From assembly GCA_946612115.1 (NCBI GenBank), contig CAMOEI010000007.1, forward strand, positions 1 through 64,000: a DNA stretch of 64,000 bases. The letters run 5' to 3'. The first letter of the stretch is position 1. Every line of letters starts with the position of its first letter. The notes under the pieces were generated by a model that was not told the origin of the DNA, did no database searches, and saw only the letters and a list, made by a program, of their open reading frames with translations. Below are positions 11,401 to 20,942 of this stretch, one piece after another. The translations under genes were made by a program, and so were the position numbers. Source of the stretch: an uncultured Caryophanales bacterium (GTDB lineage: Bacteria > Bacillota_I > Bacilli_A > RFN20 > CAG-826).

Positions 11401-11796
11401 ACTGGTGGAACTCATGATGTTGATATGACAAATTATTCAGCTTCATTATTGTTTAGTACCACAAACACCTTTGGCGATGTGAGTAGCGCTGAAGTTTATG
11501 CTCAAATTACTTTGCCACAGAGAACAGAAGATAGAGACTTCTACGTCAAATATGAGTATGATTTTTCTAATAAAGTTTATAAGTTAGACTTCAATTACAC
11601 TTATAGAGAAGATCCTAATTCTATGAATGGAGCAACTCCATTAGCTGATACTGAGTTAGTGGATTGGATTAAATATGGACTTTGCGCTACTGACAAAGTT
11701 GAAGTCACTCTCTGGTATCGCACTAATAGCGCTGATCAATTTGTTCGCGTTAATGCTGATTCTCCAGCGATGCCATCGTTTATGCAAAGCATCTAA
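8488..11796 (+). CDS. Large cell-surface protein with N-terminal membrane anchor
   Basis: Hydrophilic N-terminus, Ala/Ser-rich stretch, one hydrophobic segment (AVIVAVPTIVAVSAAIFL), then about 950 aa of beta-rich sequence. Confidence 0.7.
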   Translation: MKNDEFNVVKITNEQDGFASNEFGLTQSGEFSFTATNNFRAAPKDEMNDNPTSNDENASKEQRRRQDENPEKNVEELLEGEISGGEASTSAAGNVGATSTSASSATSAASSAASAVAATAAAVIVAVPTIVAVSAAIFLSTKLIDKSYTPSSDNIIFNVNMEIDEKDDRVFRVFLRKTEFEINYKFQSYLLKNGENNGMFSNLKSDTDYDLMVYGYSPSVIGEVDPDTGEVVVETDYKEFTTLPLNGEVFAPKETVRTLGNPYDNLVTFTYDAKVDFDTGNTSITINEVLSEDVTGIMVMFDRGTDHEGTYNLGDRPGTYEFNVREVNPDMDLLSLHTVCLAYYIGEDYDHVYHTDSIEVMFSNVPQPVVPEIRSFYLSDRIDFSEGEIYIGTALTTFMVDYTDNEDAISDVVLHLFTDDASASYNYTYPITLPNEENNKAYGAINLIQDETSGSQITLDILQNNSFTVVLKYNVTYDNAVVEESLDCGTVTFTSEEVTSFDFATESYFINNGAQIRIPSTFTYSGFNNYLLQSITVDLVDASSGTKYHASLDSLPLSGQSTDVKFSSFDIPSDLEALKAGVFDVTINYAHRMFTFRYESPLLENPSIIGAYVDPVITRDDYYQNKVTVTLDYLDSIALYSDFKITFKDYTVLTDNNPTVFGPYSLEKTTEPQKVQIDFESYSGEGYPAITDTFTYLVTYRDDVGVWDIGTESAQFTLQNANISLYPSTPGESGPEYYISPSRELESAIFSLTLTNKENSAENYTWTDLVVSDNATLDMSEARSSTHTDWDYIDKTYDYVLKVQYQEKEYVVDSGEHHLGSTVSTNGIKCGYLEKLSNTGAALAPYNLPIYLDYSDSSSNIDRLVFDLEPVTGTVDITEPVPYSEASTWPSTNLSSFVTIQTSQLPRASLWHSLDLANLFNGLVNDSAIAENDTIKISVYAVMTDTEATVLIGTDSFVFDTQTNHDQIYGTTGGTHDVDMTNYSASLLFSTTNTFGDVSSAEVYAQITLPQRTEDRDFYVKYEYDFSNKVYKLDFNYTYREDPNSMNGATPLADTELVDWIKYGLCATDKVEVTLWYRTNSADQFVRVNADSPAMPSFMQSI

Positions 11797-11851
11797 AAAT
11801 TATTTTCAATTAGTTTTTAATAAATTAAAAATACAAGGAGGATATTAATTT

Positions 11852-12880
11852 ATGTCTAAAAACGAGAAAAAACAAGTTAAGACAAGCTCAATTGTTGGTT
11901 GGGTTGTCTTTGGTTTATTCGCTGCCGCTGCTATTGTTTGCTTAGTCTTCACTAAAGAAATTACAGCCTTCTTCAGCGCACCAAAACCTGATTGGCATCC
12001 TACATTCCAATTCTTATTCCACGCAGTCTTAAGTTTAATTAAGACAATGCAAATCATTGTTGCTGCTATTGCTTTATGGTTATTAATTAAATTAATTACC
12101 AAAATAAGTATCAGATCCCCAAAAGGAATTACCATTGCTAAATTATTAGTTAACTTTCTTAAATGGGTCATCGCCTTAGCAGCTCTGTTCTTAATCTTAT
12201 CTGCCTGGGGCGCTAATGATGTGTTTGTTCTTGCTAGTGCAGGTGTTGTCACTCTTATTATTGGTCTTGGTTCACAAGCTCTTGTGGCCGATATCTTAGC
12301 AGGTATCTTCATCGTCTTTGAAGGAGATTTCCAAGTTGGTGATATCATCATTATTGATGGTTGGAGAGGTGAAGTTCAAGCGATTGGAATTAGAACCACA
12401 AAATTAGTTGACGCTGGTGGAAACGTTAAGATTGTCACTAATAGTGACATCAAGTCCATTATTAACCAAACTAAGGAATTATCTATCGCTAAATGTTATG
12501 TTGGTATTTCTTATAATGATCGTATCGAAAAAGTTGAAGCAATTATCGCTGATAATATCGATAAAATCAAAGAGAAGATCCCAGGTATTGTTGAAGGACC
12601 ATATTATAAAGGTGTTAGCGAACTCGCTGATAGTTCGGTCAATCTCTTATTCGTTGCCAAATGTAAAGAAAACGATATTTATCAAGTTCAACGTGATTTA
12701 AATAGAGAAATCAAAATCTTATTCGATGATAATGACATCGGAATCCCATTCCCACAAATGACATTATCTTATGAGAAAGATAACGAAGCTGCTAAACTTT
12801 CTAGACAAGAAAAACGTGAAGCAGAGAAGTTTGTTGAAGAACAAAAAGTACTCTCTAAAGACGTTGACGTTAAGAAATAA
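11852..12880 (+). CDS. MscS-family mechanosensitive channel
   Basis: LGSQALVADILAGIFIVFEGDFQVGDIIIIDGWRGEVQAIGIRTTKL. Confidence 0.9.
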   Translation: MSKNEKKQVKTSSIVGWVVFGLFAAAAIVCLVFTKEITAFFSAPKPDWHPTFQFLFHAVLSLIKTMQIIVAAIALWLLIKLITKISIRSPKGITIAKLLVNFLKWVIALAALFLILSAWGANDVFVLASAGVVTLIIGLGSQALVADILAGIFIVFEGDFQVGDIIIIDGWRGEVQAIGIRTTKLVDAGGNVKIVTNSDIKSIINQTKELSIAKCYVGISYNDRIEKVEAIIADNIDKIKEKIPGIVEGPYYKGVSELADSSVNLLFVAKCKENDIYQVQRDLNREIKILFDDNDIGIPFPQMTLSYEKDNEAAKLSRQEKREAEKFVEEQKVLSKDVDVKK

Positions 12881-12905
12881 TATCCTCGTAATATACTAAA
12901 TATTA

Positions 12906-12937
12906 GGAAGAGATTTTGTTTCTCTTCCTTTTCTTTT
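12906..12937 (+). terminator. Intrinsic terminator
   Basis: GGAAGAGA...TCTCTTCC followed by TTTTCTTTT. Confidence 0.75.
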
Positions 12938-12996
12938 ATTGACAATCTGTTGAGAAAAACTGAAAATTAATTTTATAATTAATATTGAGGTCACCG

Positions 12997-13782
12997 ATGA
13001 TGATTAGTTTTATTTGGGAAAATACTGCATTAGTAAACTGGATTATTTCCTTAGTGTTTATTATTGCAATCTACGTCTTTTTATTCTTTATGTACGCGAA
13101 GATTGTTAAAAGAAGAGCTGGCTATGTTTTTATTTCTGCTAGCTTTATCTTAATTCTTCTTTCATTTTTATTTTCCCTTACATATGTCTTTGTCATCGCT
13201 TCTGCGATCACTATCGTTGGAGTGACCATTTCTTTATTTACAAACTTAGGAGATTTAAGACAGTTCCTCGCTAACCCATTTAAGAAGAGCAATATCAAAT
13301 CTTCGAAAAACGATGTTGAAAAGATTTACAATCGTGAACTCTTATATAAGACTATTGAAACCGCAGTGGTTAATTTAAGTAAAACTAGAACTGGTGCGAT
13401 TATGACATTTGAGAAAAATACATCACTTAGTGATGTTATTAAAAATGGTGTCTTAGTTAACGCTCCTGTTAGTGCTGAACTTTTAATGACTATTTTCTAT
13501 CCAGGAACTAGACTTCATGATGGAGCGGTAGTTATCCATGGCAATCAAATCGTTGCCGCTAGTGTTTTCTATACTCCAACCACTAAACCATTTGCCGGTA
13601 AATATGGTTCCCGTCATAGAGCGGCCTTAGGTATTTCTGAAATTTCTGATTCAGTCACTGTTGTTGTCAGTGAAGAAACTGGAAGAATTTCTTTCGCAGT
13701 TAGTGGTCAACTTGACGCGGTTAGTCAAGAAGATTTTTTAAGAGTCTTTGAAAATTACATGGACGGTATCGCCGAAGAATAA
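12997..13782 (+). CDS. Membrane-bound diadenylate cyclase, CdaA-type
   Basis: Three TM segments then DisA_N motifs LHDGAVVI and RHRAALG. Confidence 0.88.
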   Translation: MMISFIWENTALVNWIISLVFIIAIYVFLFFMYAKIVKRRAGYVFISASFILILLSFLFSLTYVFVIASAITIVGVTISLFTNLGDLRQFLANPFKKSNIKSSKNDVEKIYNRELLYKTIETAVVNLSKTRTGAIMTFEKNTSLSDVIKNGVLVNAPVSAELLMTIFYPGTRLHDGAVVIHGNQIVAASVFYTPTTKPFAGKYGSRHRAALGISEISDSVTVVVSEETGRISFAVSGQLDAVSQEDFLRVFENYMDGIAEE

Positions 13783-14390
13783 TGGAACAAAAAGATATCT
13801 TTGATTTTATCGTCAAAGTCCAAGCCATTTCTAAAATTGGTCTCACCTATTCTAAAGATCCTTACGCTTTAGATAACTATAACGAATTAAATGAATTATC
13901 TAAGAAATTCTTAGAAGATTTTACTAATGTAAAAATAGAGCGACCTAACTATTTTGAAAAAGATGTTTATCCAACTCCAAATGTCTCAGTGAGAACTGTT
14001 ATTTTTAATAAAGATAAAACCAAAATCTTAATGGTTAGAGAAGTCTCGAGTCACGAATATTCTCTTCCTGGTGGATGGTGTGATTTATATGATTCACCAA
14101 GTGTGGCAGCAAAAGAAGAATGTTTACAAGAAGCTGGCGCGGAAGTAGAAATTGTGAGGCTTGTTGGAATTACTGACCGTACCCCATATAAAAGAAGTGG
14201 AACAATTCCAGAATATGTCATCGTTTTTGAAGGAAAAATTAATGTTCTTCATGAAGAACATGAATATGAAACTGATGATGTTGGATTTTTTGAGATTAAT
14301 AATCTTCCTCCGATTTCTAGAAAAACAAGCATTATCGAATTAACTAGATTCATTAACGCTGCTAAAGATAATCAAACAATATTTGATTAA
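13782..14390 (+). CDS. NUDIX hydrolase
   Basis: Nudix-box-like GGWCDLYDSPSVAAKEECLQEAGAEV. Confidence 0.85.
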   Translation: MEQKDIFDFIVKVQAISKIGLTYSKDPYALDNYNELNELSKKFLEDFTNVKIERPNYFEKDVYPTPNVSVRTVIFNKDKTKILMVREVSSHEYSLPGGWCDLYDSPSVAAKEECLQEAGAEVEIVRLVGITDRTPYKRSGTIPEYVIVFEGKINVLHEEHEYETDDVGFFEINNLPPISRKTSIIELTRFINAAKDNQTIFD

Positions 14391-14398
14391 CATTAATT

Positions 14399-14418
14399 GC
14401 CTTATTGAGGCTTTTTTT
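14399..14418 (+). terminator. Intrinsic terminator
   Basis: GCCTTATTGAGGC followed by T7. Confidence 0.7.
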
Positions 14419-14434
14419 GTATTATTACGTATAC

Positions 14435-15061
14435 ATGATTTATTTAACTAACCCTCAAAAGATATATATCGTCGTCGTAGTCGTTTCTATATTAGTGGTT
14501 CTCGCCTTAATATTTGGACTAGTTTATTATCGTGTTTTAAGAAACAAATATATCAAATACTTTATTTATAAAGAATTATTTTCTTTAGCGAATTATAACG
14601 ATTATCTTTTACTTAATAATTACCGTATTAATTTAGATAAGAATCACTTTGGGACAATTGATCATATTTTGATCACTAATAAATACATTTTATTAATTAA
14701 TGAATTTAATCTTTCGGGAGTCTTAAAAGGTGAATTCACCGATAATGAATTAACTTTATTCTCTAAAAGAGAAAATAAACAAATCGTCAATCCTTTAAAC
14801 TATAATGTCAATCTCACTAAAAGAGTGATTTTAATGAATGATTTAGACCCTAATCTAGTTAAAGGGATCGTGGTCATTAATAATGACTCATATGTTGAAA
14901 TAGGTAATATGCCTGAAAATTATCGCTTTATCAGAAGAAAAGATTTAAGAAAATGTATCTCTGATATCGATAAGATTAAAGTTAAACCACTTAAAGAAGA
15001 ACAAGTAGTTAAGTTCATTAACTATTTAAATGAATATAATCCAAATCGAGTAAATAGATGA
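14435..15061 (+). CDS. Membrane-anchored NERD-like domain protein
   Basis: N-terminal TM then NHFGTIDHILITNKYILLINE, NERD-like. Confidence 0.5.
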   Translation: MIYLTNPQKIYIVVVVVSILVVLALIFGLVYYRVLRNKYIKYFIYKELFSLANYNDYLLLNNYRINLDKNHFGTIDHILITNKYILLINEFNLSGVLKGEFTDNELTLFSKRENKQIVNPLNYNVNLTKRVILMNDLDPNLVKGIVVINNDSYVEIGNMPENYRFIRRKDLRKCISDIDKIKVKPLKEEQVVKFINYLNEYNPNRVNR

Positions 15062-16050
15062 CTTCAATTAAAGAACTAAGAAAAGAATCATTTAAAATCC
15101 ATAGAAATAATGGGCTATATGCTTATTTGGTTTATTTTGTGTGTGGTTTATTAGTTAGCGGAATTTGTTTATTAACAATCTTTTCTCCATTTATCGTAGT
15201 TATCTTAACTCCTTTACTTATCTTACCAATCTTATTTACTGCGGACACTTTAGTGGGAGTTCTAAAAGAGAATTCCTATATTTCTTTAGGAAGCTTCTTT
15301 AGAAGTTTTATCGCCTTTTTCTCAAATAGATTTAATAGTGTTTACGGCTTTTGGAAGGCAGTTTTAAAAGCTCTTATCATTACTGTGGGGTTTGGACTAA
15401 TCTACTCGATTGTTATTAACTCAGTTATCTTTTCAGTTAACGAAGCCTTTAAGCAGCTCTTATTAGAGTTTCAATCTTTATTGCTCGCTCCTGAAGAAGC
15501 CGCGATTCAGGCATTTATCGATAAATATTCTTATGAATTAACTTTTATTTCAATAGTGAACTATGTTCCTTTATCGATAATATTTGTTATTGCTTTTGCT
15601 TTTTCTACTTCATTTAATTCATTAATCTATTTCTTTATGTTCGAACCAAAAAATATGGCGGATGGTCAAGGATGTCGACTTGTTCACTCTCAAGTCATTA
15701 GAAATAATCATAAATTCGCTTTTAAGGCCTATTTTGGATTAAATTATCCAATGATCGCTTTCTATATCCTCACTAGTGGATTAGGGGCTTATATCGGCTA
15801 TTTGGTGAAATTTGATTTAAATTACATTTTAGCGTTTTCTACTGCAATTCCTCTATTTTTAACAACATTTATCTTTGGCTCACTTTTTTATAGTAATAGA
15901 TATGCGACTTATTTATCTTTGAAACCTCAATATCTAGAGATATATAACGGATTTGGCAAAGATATCATGGATAATTTATTAAAGGCTATTGAGAAGACTG
16001 ATAAAGAGAAAGGTAGAACAAAAAAAGACTCTGATGAGTCCGATAGTTAG
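15058..16050 (+). CDS. Multi-pass membrane protein
   Basis: Multiple TM segments; overlaps preceding gene. Confidence 0.6.
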   Translation: MTSIKELRKESFKIHRNNGLYAYLVYFVCGLLVSGICLLTIFSPFIVVILTPLLILPILFTADTLVGVLKENSYISLGSFFRSFIAFFSNRFNSVYGFWKAVLKALIITVGFGLIYSIVINSVIFSVNEAFKQLLLEFQSLLLAPEEAAIQAFIDKYSYELTFISIVNYVPLSIIFVIAFAFSTSFNSLIYFFMFEPKNMADGQGCRLVHSQVIRNNHKFAFKAYFGLNYPMIAFYILTSGLGAYIGYLVKFDLNYILAFSTAIPLFLTTFIFGSLFYSNRYATYLSLKPQYLEIYNGFGKDIMDNLLKAIEKTDKEKGRTKKDSDESDS

Positions 16051-16055
16051 TTTTC

Positions 16056-16129
16056 TGGAGCAGGCGACGGGAATCGAACCCGCATAACTACCTTGGCAAG
16101 GTAGTGTTCTACCACTGAACTACGCCTGC
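16056..16129 (-). tRNA. tRNA-Gly(GCC)
   Basis: Cloverleaf GCAGGCG...CGCCTGC, anticodon loop TTGCCAA, encoded CCA. Confidence 0.95.
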
Positions 16130-16238
16130 AATTCAAAATTGCTCAATTATTATAACAAAAAGAGTTAATTATGCAATAGTATTTGTTAGAAAAATAAAAT
16201 GTGTTTATTATAAATAATAGCGTTTAAGGAGAGAAAAG

Positions 16239-17903
16239 ATGGTTACAGATAAAGAGATTGCTGAACTTATATTCCCAGAAGTCACAGAAACAATTGATGA
16301 TTTAGAAAAAAGATTCCCAGTGAGGAAGTTAAAAGAAGGAGCAGAAGTTACTAGATTCGCTCCATCTCCAACAGGTTTTTTACACACTGGCTCTTTATTC
16401 ACATCTTTAATCTGCCACAAGGTCGCTAAAGATAGTGGAGGAATTTTCTATGTTAGATTAGAAGACACCGACACTAAAAGAGAAATCCAAGGTAGCGGAG
16501 AAGAACTTCTTAAACAACTCGAATTATTTAATATTATCCCTAATGAAGGCTATTTAGGTTCCTCTCAAAAAGGAAACTATGGACCATATATCCAATCCCA
16601 AAGAGCGGATATCTATAAAGTCGTTATCAAGTACTTACTTGAAAACGGTAAAGCCTATCCATGTTTTTGCTCTCAAGAAGAATTAGATGAGATTCGCGCT
16701 AAACAAGAAAAAGCCAAAATCATTCCGGGATATTATGGACCATTTGCGAAATACCGTTATCTCACTAACGATGAAAGAAAAGAGAAAATCTTAAATGGTG
16801 ATCCATATGTCATCAGATTTAAAAGCAGTGGAAATCACGTCCACAAGATTAAAGTTAGTGATTTAGTCCATGGCAATTTTGAAATCGCTGAAAACGATAT
16901 GGATATCGTCATCTTTAAAAGTGATGGCTTACCAACCTATCACTTCGCTCACGTAGTAGATGATCACTTTATGAGAACCACAACAGTTATAAGGGGAGAA
17001 GAATGGATTGCCTCTTTACCAATTCACTTAGAACTCTTTAAGACTTTAGGTTGGACCGCTCCTAAATACGCTCATCTTCCAGTCATTATGAAGATTGGAG
17101 AAAACGGCAATAAACGTAAGTTATCAAAAAGATTAGATAATGAAGCTGCAGTTAGCTATTTCTTAAAAGATGGTTATCCAAGTGAAGCCCTTATTATGTA
17201 TTTGATGACTATCGCTAATTCCAACTTCGAAGAATGGATCTTTGAACACAAATTTGAGCATATGGAAGACTTTGTCTTCTCCTTCTCAAAGATGTCTTTA
17301 GAAGGTGCTTTGTTTGATATGGGTAAACTCAATTTCTTCTCTAGAGAAATCTTATCAAAGAAAACCAAAGAAGAAATCCGTGATATGGCTTTAGCGTATT
17401 CCAAAACTTATGATGAAAAGCTCTATAATCTCATCAAAAGTGATGAGAACTTCTTCATGGAAATTATGAACATTGAAAGAGAAAAAGAGAATCCAAGAAA
17501 AGACTATGAAAAATTTGGAAACTTATATGAATCAATCTCTTTCTTCTATAAAGACTTATATGATGCCTCAATTAAAGAAAATCCATTACAATTCAATGAA
17601 AGATTCTCTTTAGAGAATGTTAAAGAAGTCATTTCAAAAGTTAAAGAAGAATTATCTATTAACCAAGATGAACAAGAATGGTTCTCTAATATGAAAGCAA
17701 TCGGAGAAACTTTAGGCTTTGCCCCAAACGGCAAATTATATAAGCAAAACCCAGATCAATATAAGGGAAGTGTCTCTGATGTCGCTGAAATGATTAGAAT
17801 CTCTCTTACCACAAGAAGAAATTCACCAAACCTCTATTATGTGATGAAAGTTCTCGGCAAAGAAGAATGCGATAGAAGATTTAATCTCTTACTACAAAAA
17901 TAA
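16239..17903 (+). CDS. gltX: Glutamate--tRNA ligase
   Basis: RFAPSPTGFLHTGSL and KRKLSKR (KMSKS-like). Confidence 0.93.
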   Translation: MVTDKEIAELIFPEVTETIDDLEKRFPVRKLKEGAEVTRFAPSPTGFLHTGSLFTSLICHKVAKDSGGIFYVRLEDTDTKREIQGSGEELLKQLELFNIIPNEGYLGSSQKGNYGPYIQSQRADIYKVVIKYLLENGKAYPCFCSQEELDEIRAKQEKAKIIPGYYGPFAKYRYLTNDERKEKILNGDPYVIRFKSSGNHVHKIKVSDLVHGNFEIAENDMDIVIFKSDGLPTYHFAHVVDDHFMRTTTVIRGEEWIASLPIHLELFKTLGWTAPKYAHLPVIMKIGENGNKRKLSKRLDNEAAVSYFLKDGYPSEALIMYLMTIANSNFEEWIFEHKFEHMEDFVFSFSKMSLEGALFDMGKLNFFSREILSKKTKEEIRDMALAYSKTYDEKLYNLIKSDENFFMEIMNIEREKENPRKDYEKFGNLYESISFFYKDLYDASIKENPLQFNERFSLENVKEVISKVKEELSINQDEQEWFSNMKAIGETLGFAPNGKLYKQNPDQYKGSVSDVAEMIRISLTTRRNSPNLYYVMKVLGKEECDRRFNLLLQK

Positions 17904-17930
17904 CAAATAGGTGGTATAATACCACCAATT

Positions 17931-18007
17931 GGTCCAGTGGAGAAGCGGCTTAACTCAGTGCCCTCTCAAGGCACCATTCACGGGTTCGAATCCCGTCTGG
18001 ATCACCA
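17931..18007 (+). tRNA. tRNA-Glu(CTC)
   Basis: GGTCCAG...CTGGATC acceptor, anticodon loop CTCTCAA, encoded ACCA. Confidence 0.9.
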
Positions 18008-18013
18008 CGCAGG

Positions 18014-18075
18014 TTAATACTCGCTACAAAATTACTGATTTATCAGTAAGAAACACGATTGTAGCGAGTTTTATT
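18014..18075 (+). terminator. Long intrinsic terminator after tRNA-Glu
   Basis: ACTCGCTACAA...TTGTAGCGAGT followed by TTTATTTT; inner hairpin TTACTGA/TCAGTAA. Confidence 0.8.
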
Positions 18076-18347
18076 TTGCTTTGTAGTTTAGATTTCAACG
18101 AACCATAAGGGATTCGATATATTTTCAATACTTAAAGTATGTTCCACATATAAATATTTGAGCCGTTTCTTAATAGAGAAATCTAATGTTTCAAAAGAAT
18201 ATTCAAAATAATGTTCCAAAGTTCTCTAATTTGTTCCATTTGTATCATTTCTGTACATTTAGGCCAAAATGATTATAAGGATTGTAAACAATCCTTTTTT
18301 AATTCATTTAATATAATGAAACATAAATATATTATTTATTATTGTTG

Positions 18348-18381
18348 TGTGGCACTTTTGTGACACTTAGTTTTATAAAAT
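18348..18381 (+). promoter_or_regulatory. Putative SARP-type promoter, site A
   Basis: TGTGGCA (18348-18354), N4, TGTGACA (18359-18365), N10, TAAAAT (18376-18381). Confidence 0.65.
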
Positions 18382-18414
18382 AAAAAAGTTCATTTTTGTT
18401 CGAAAGGATTTTTT

Positions 18415-20604
18415 ATGAAAAGATTTAAAGGTGTTTTTTTAACAGGGATATTGACGGTAACTGCTCTTGCTGGAACTTTTGCTGCCGCTGTTTCTAAAAG
18501 TTCGACAATAAGTGTTCACGCAGAAAGTCACTCTAACCACGATGGTATCACATTTAACCAGTGGACAAGTGCCTCTAGTTTGCCGACAAGTGGTGATTAT
18601 TATTTAGACACTGATGTTACTTTATCTTCGACAGCGTCTGTATCAGGCACTCTGAGACTTTGTTTAAATGGGCACTTCGTTAAGATGACTGGCACAGGTG
18701 ATGCAATTAGTGTCAACTCAACAACATTCTCTTTATATGAATGTGACTATTCAACGACTCACAAATATTCAACTGATGATGAAGGGCTTGCCACAGTTAA
18801 TGATGCTTTGGCTACCGATTACGGAACTTTTCTTGGAGGATATGTAACCTCCCTAGGAAAAGGACGTGGTATAGTGATTAACGGAAGTAGTACTGTTCAT
18901 GTCTATGGTGGCACTATTATTGGCAATAAATCTAGTGCTGGTGCTGGCATTCATGCACCATATCAAAAAGGTATTTCAAAAAATATATACGTTTACGGCG
19001 GAAATATTGTTGGTAATGTAGCAACTGCTGAATATGGCGGAATTATGGCTGCTGCTAACTGCAAACTTTATTTAAGAGGCACAGCTATGATTTATAACAA
19101 TAGAACCACTAACTCAAGTGCTGCTGGTATTTATGGTGGTGGCCCTGGAACCTATGTTCAAGGCGATGTTAAAATTTTTAATAATATAAATGGCAATGGC
19201 GATCATATGGATTTAAGAGCCAATGGTGGTCAAAGTCAATTTTATTGTGATGGTCTTCTTGGCAGTGGTGCTGAAATTCATATCTATAATAATGGTTTAA
19301 AAAACAATTTGGTTCAAAATTATTATTCATATAATAGTGAAGATCCTAGTAAATATTTTAAACCTGATGTTGGCGTTTTTAGTTGGAGTAAAGATAGTAA
19401 TAACGCTAAATACACACAAAAATATATTGTAACTTATGAAACTAATGGCGGTAGTGCAGTCTCGTCTACTTCAGAGGGTGTCAATGCTTTACCAGACCCA
19501 CTTCCAACTCCTACCAAAGAAGGTTATAAGCTTGAAGGATGGTACAAGGAATCTACTTTTACAACAAAGGCAAATGCCGGAGAATTGCTTGGAAACGATA
19601 TAACCTTATATGCAAAATGGACAGTTAACGATAATGTTTCTGATGTAATAAGCAAAATTGAATCAATTGGAACAGTTACTTATCCAGATAGTAAAGATGC
19701 AATCAGTGCTGCAAGAACCGCTTACGACGCTTTATCAACGGTTGAAAAATCTCTAGTGGAAAACTATTCCACACTTACTGATGCTGAAGCTCGATATGCT
19801 GAATTAGTAGCTGCTAAAGCTGCAGCTGATGCAGTTATTACAAAAATTAATGAAATTGGTGAAGTTACTTATCCAGATAGTAAGAGCAAAATTGACGCTG
19901 CGAGAAGTGCATATGATGCTTTAGATGAAGATGGTAAATCTTTTGTTACAAATTTATCAACATTAACTGACGCAGAAAGCACATATTTTTCTTTAAGAGA
20001 TGGTGCAGTTAATAATGTTAAAGACCTAATTAACGCTATTGGAACATTAGAATACACTGATACATGTAAAGGTAAAGTTAGTGATGCTAGAACCGCTTAT
20101 GATGCTTTAACACAAGAACAAAAAGCATTAGTCGACAATTATGCGACATTAACTCACGCCGAAGATGTTCTCGCGCATGTTGATACTGCAGTTGAAAAGA
20201 TTGAAGCAATCGGAGAAGTTACTTTAGACAGCAAAGACAAAATTGAAGCTGCTAAAGATGCTTATGAGTCCTTGACTGGAGAAGAAAAGAATCTAATTCC
20301 TGATTATTATGATACTTTAGTTGAAAAAGAGAATATTTATATTGAATTAGTCGGTAGTAAAAAACCAGATACAACATTAGCTATTGTTTTTGGAATTATT
20401 GGTGGAGTTATCTTATTAATTGCTATTATTTATGTTCTTATGATGTTTGTGTTTAACAAATGGATCAAAAAAGAAGATAAAGCAGTAAGAGCATTTAAAC
20501 TCGGCAAAAAAGATAATAAAGTTAGATTATTAGTAATGCCATTTAAGTTTGAATATAGAGATGAAACTGAAGTCTTTAACAAAAAAGAAGATGCTCTTAA
20601 GTAG
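18415..20604 (+). CDS. Secreted membrane-anchored surface protein
   Basis: Signal peptide, Gly-rich beta-helix-like region, InlB-type repeat (YVTYETNGGSAV..GYKLEGWYKE..YAKWT), four helical repeats, C-terminal TM and cytoplasmic tail. Confidence 0.8.
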   Translation: MKRFKGVFLTGILTVTALAGTFAAAVSKSSTISVHAESHSNHDGITFNQWTSASSLPTSGDYYLDTDVTLSSTASVSGTLRLCLNGHFVKMTGTGDAISVNSTTFSLYECDYSTTHKYSTDDEGLATVNDALATDYGTFLGGYVTSLGKGRGIVINGSSTVHVYGGTIIGNKSSAGAGIHAPYQKGISKNIYVYGGNIVGNVATAEYGGIMAAANCKLYLRGTAMIYNNRTTNSSAAGIYGGGPGTYVQGDVKIFNNINGNGDHMDLRANGGQSQFYCDGLLGSGAEIHIYNNGLKNNLVQNYYSYNSEDPSKYFKPDVGVFSWSKDSNNAKYTQKYIVTYETNGGSAVSSTSEGVNALPDPLPTPTKEGYKLEGWYKESTFTTKANAGELLGNDITLYAKWTVNDNVSDVISKIESIGTVTYPDSKDAISAARTAYDALSTVEKSLVENYSTLTDAEARYAELVAAKAAADAVITKINEIGEVTYPDSKSKIDAARSAYDALDEDGKSFVTNLSTLTDAESTYFSLRDGAVNNVKDLINAIGTLEYTDTCKGKVSDARTAYDALTQEQKALVDNYATLTHAEDVLAHVDTAVEKIEAIGEVTLDSKDKIEAAKDAYESLTGEEKNLIPDYYDTLVEKENIYIELVGSKKPDTTLAIVFGIIGGVILLIAIIYVLMMFVFNKWIKKEDKAVRAFKLGKKDNKVRLLVMPFKFEYRDETEVFNKKEDALK
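19640..20350 (+). repeat. Four helical protein repeats of about 60-70 aa inside the 18415-20604 CDS
   Basis: Recurring IExIGxVTYPDSKxxIxxARxAYDALxxxEKxLVxNYxTLTDAE. Confidence 0.75.
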
Positions 20605-20942
20605 TAATAAATAACTATAGATACGCTCGCGTAGAAATATGCGGGCGTTTTCTTAATACATTTTCTCATTTGAGAAGAAAATAAAAAAATATACGTCAAC
20701 TGGATTCGAACTATGAATTGTCACTAAAAAACTATATATTCCGACAAATATAAGTTAACCGTAAAAAGTTATATCTAAAAGAAGGAGAAAGATATTGTCA
20801 CGGCAATCATCAAATTGCTGATGATTTAGAAGAAAATAATCTATAAGCAAGGCTCACTTTGGTGGGCTTTTAAATTGCCTACATGGTCTAGGTTGTCAAA
20901 ACAATTTAAACAATTGATATAATCTTTGCTAAAATAAAGTTG

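Noticed and set aside
11845-12351. Minus-strand 168-aa ORF overlapping the MscS gene
   Set aside because: Antisense to a clear MscS coding frame; composition looks like an antisense artefact.
18080-18230. Possible minus-strand protein remnant (EHYFEYSFETLDFSIKKRLKYLYVEHTLSIENISNPLWFVEI)
   Set aside because: Vaguely Abi-like but too short and without a start; not assigned.
20796-20846. Short reading frame GERYCHGNHQIADDLEENNL
   Set aside because: Only about 20 residues; no start or confident family.
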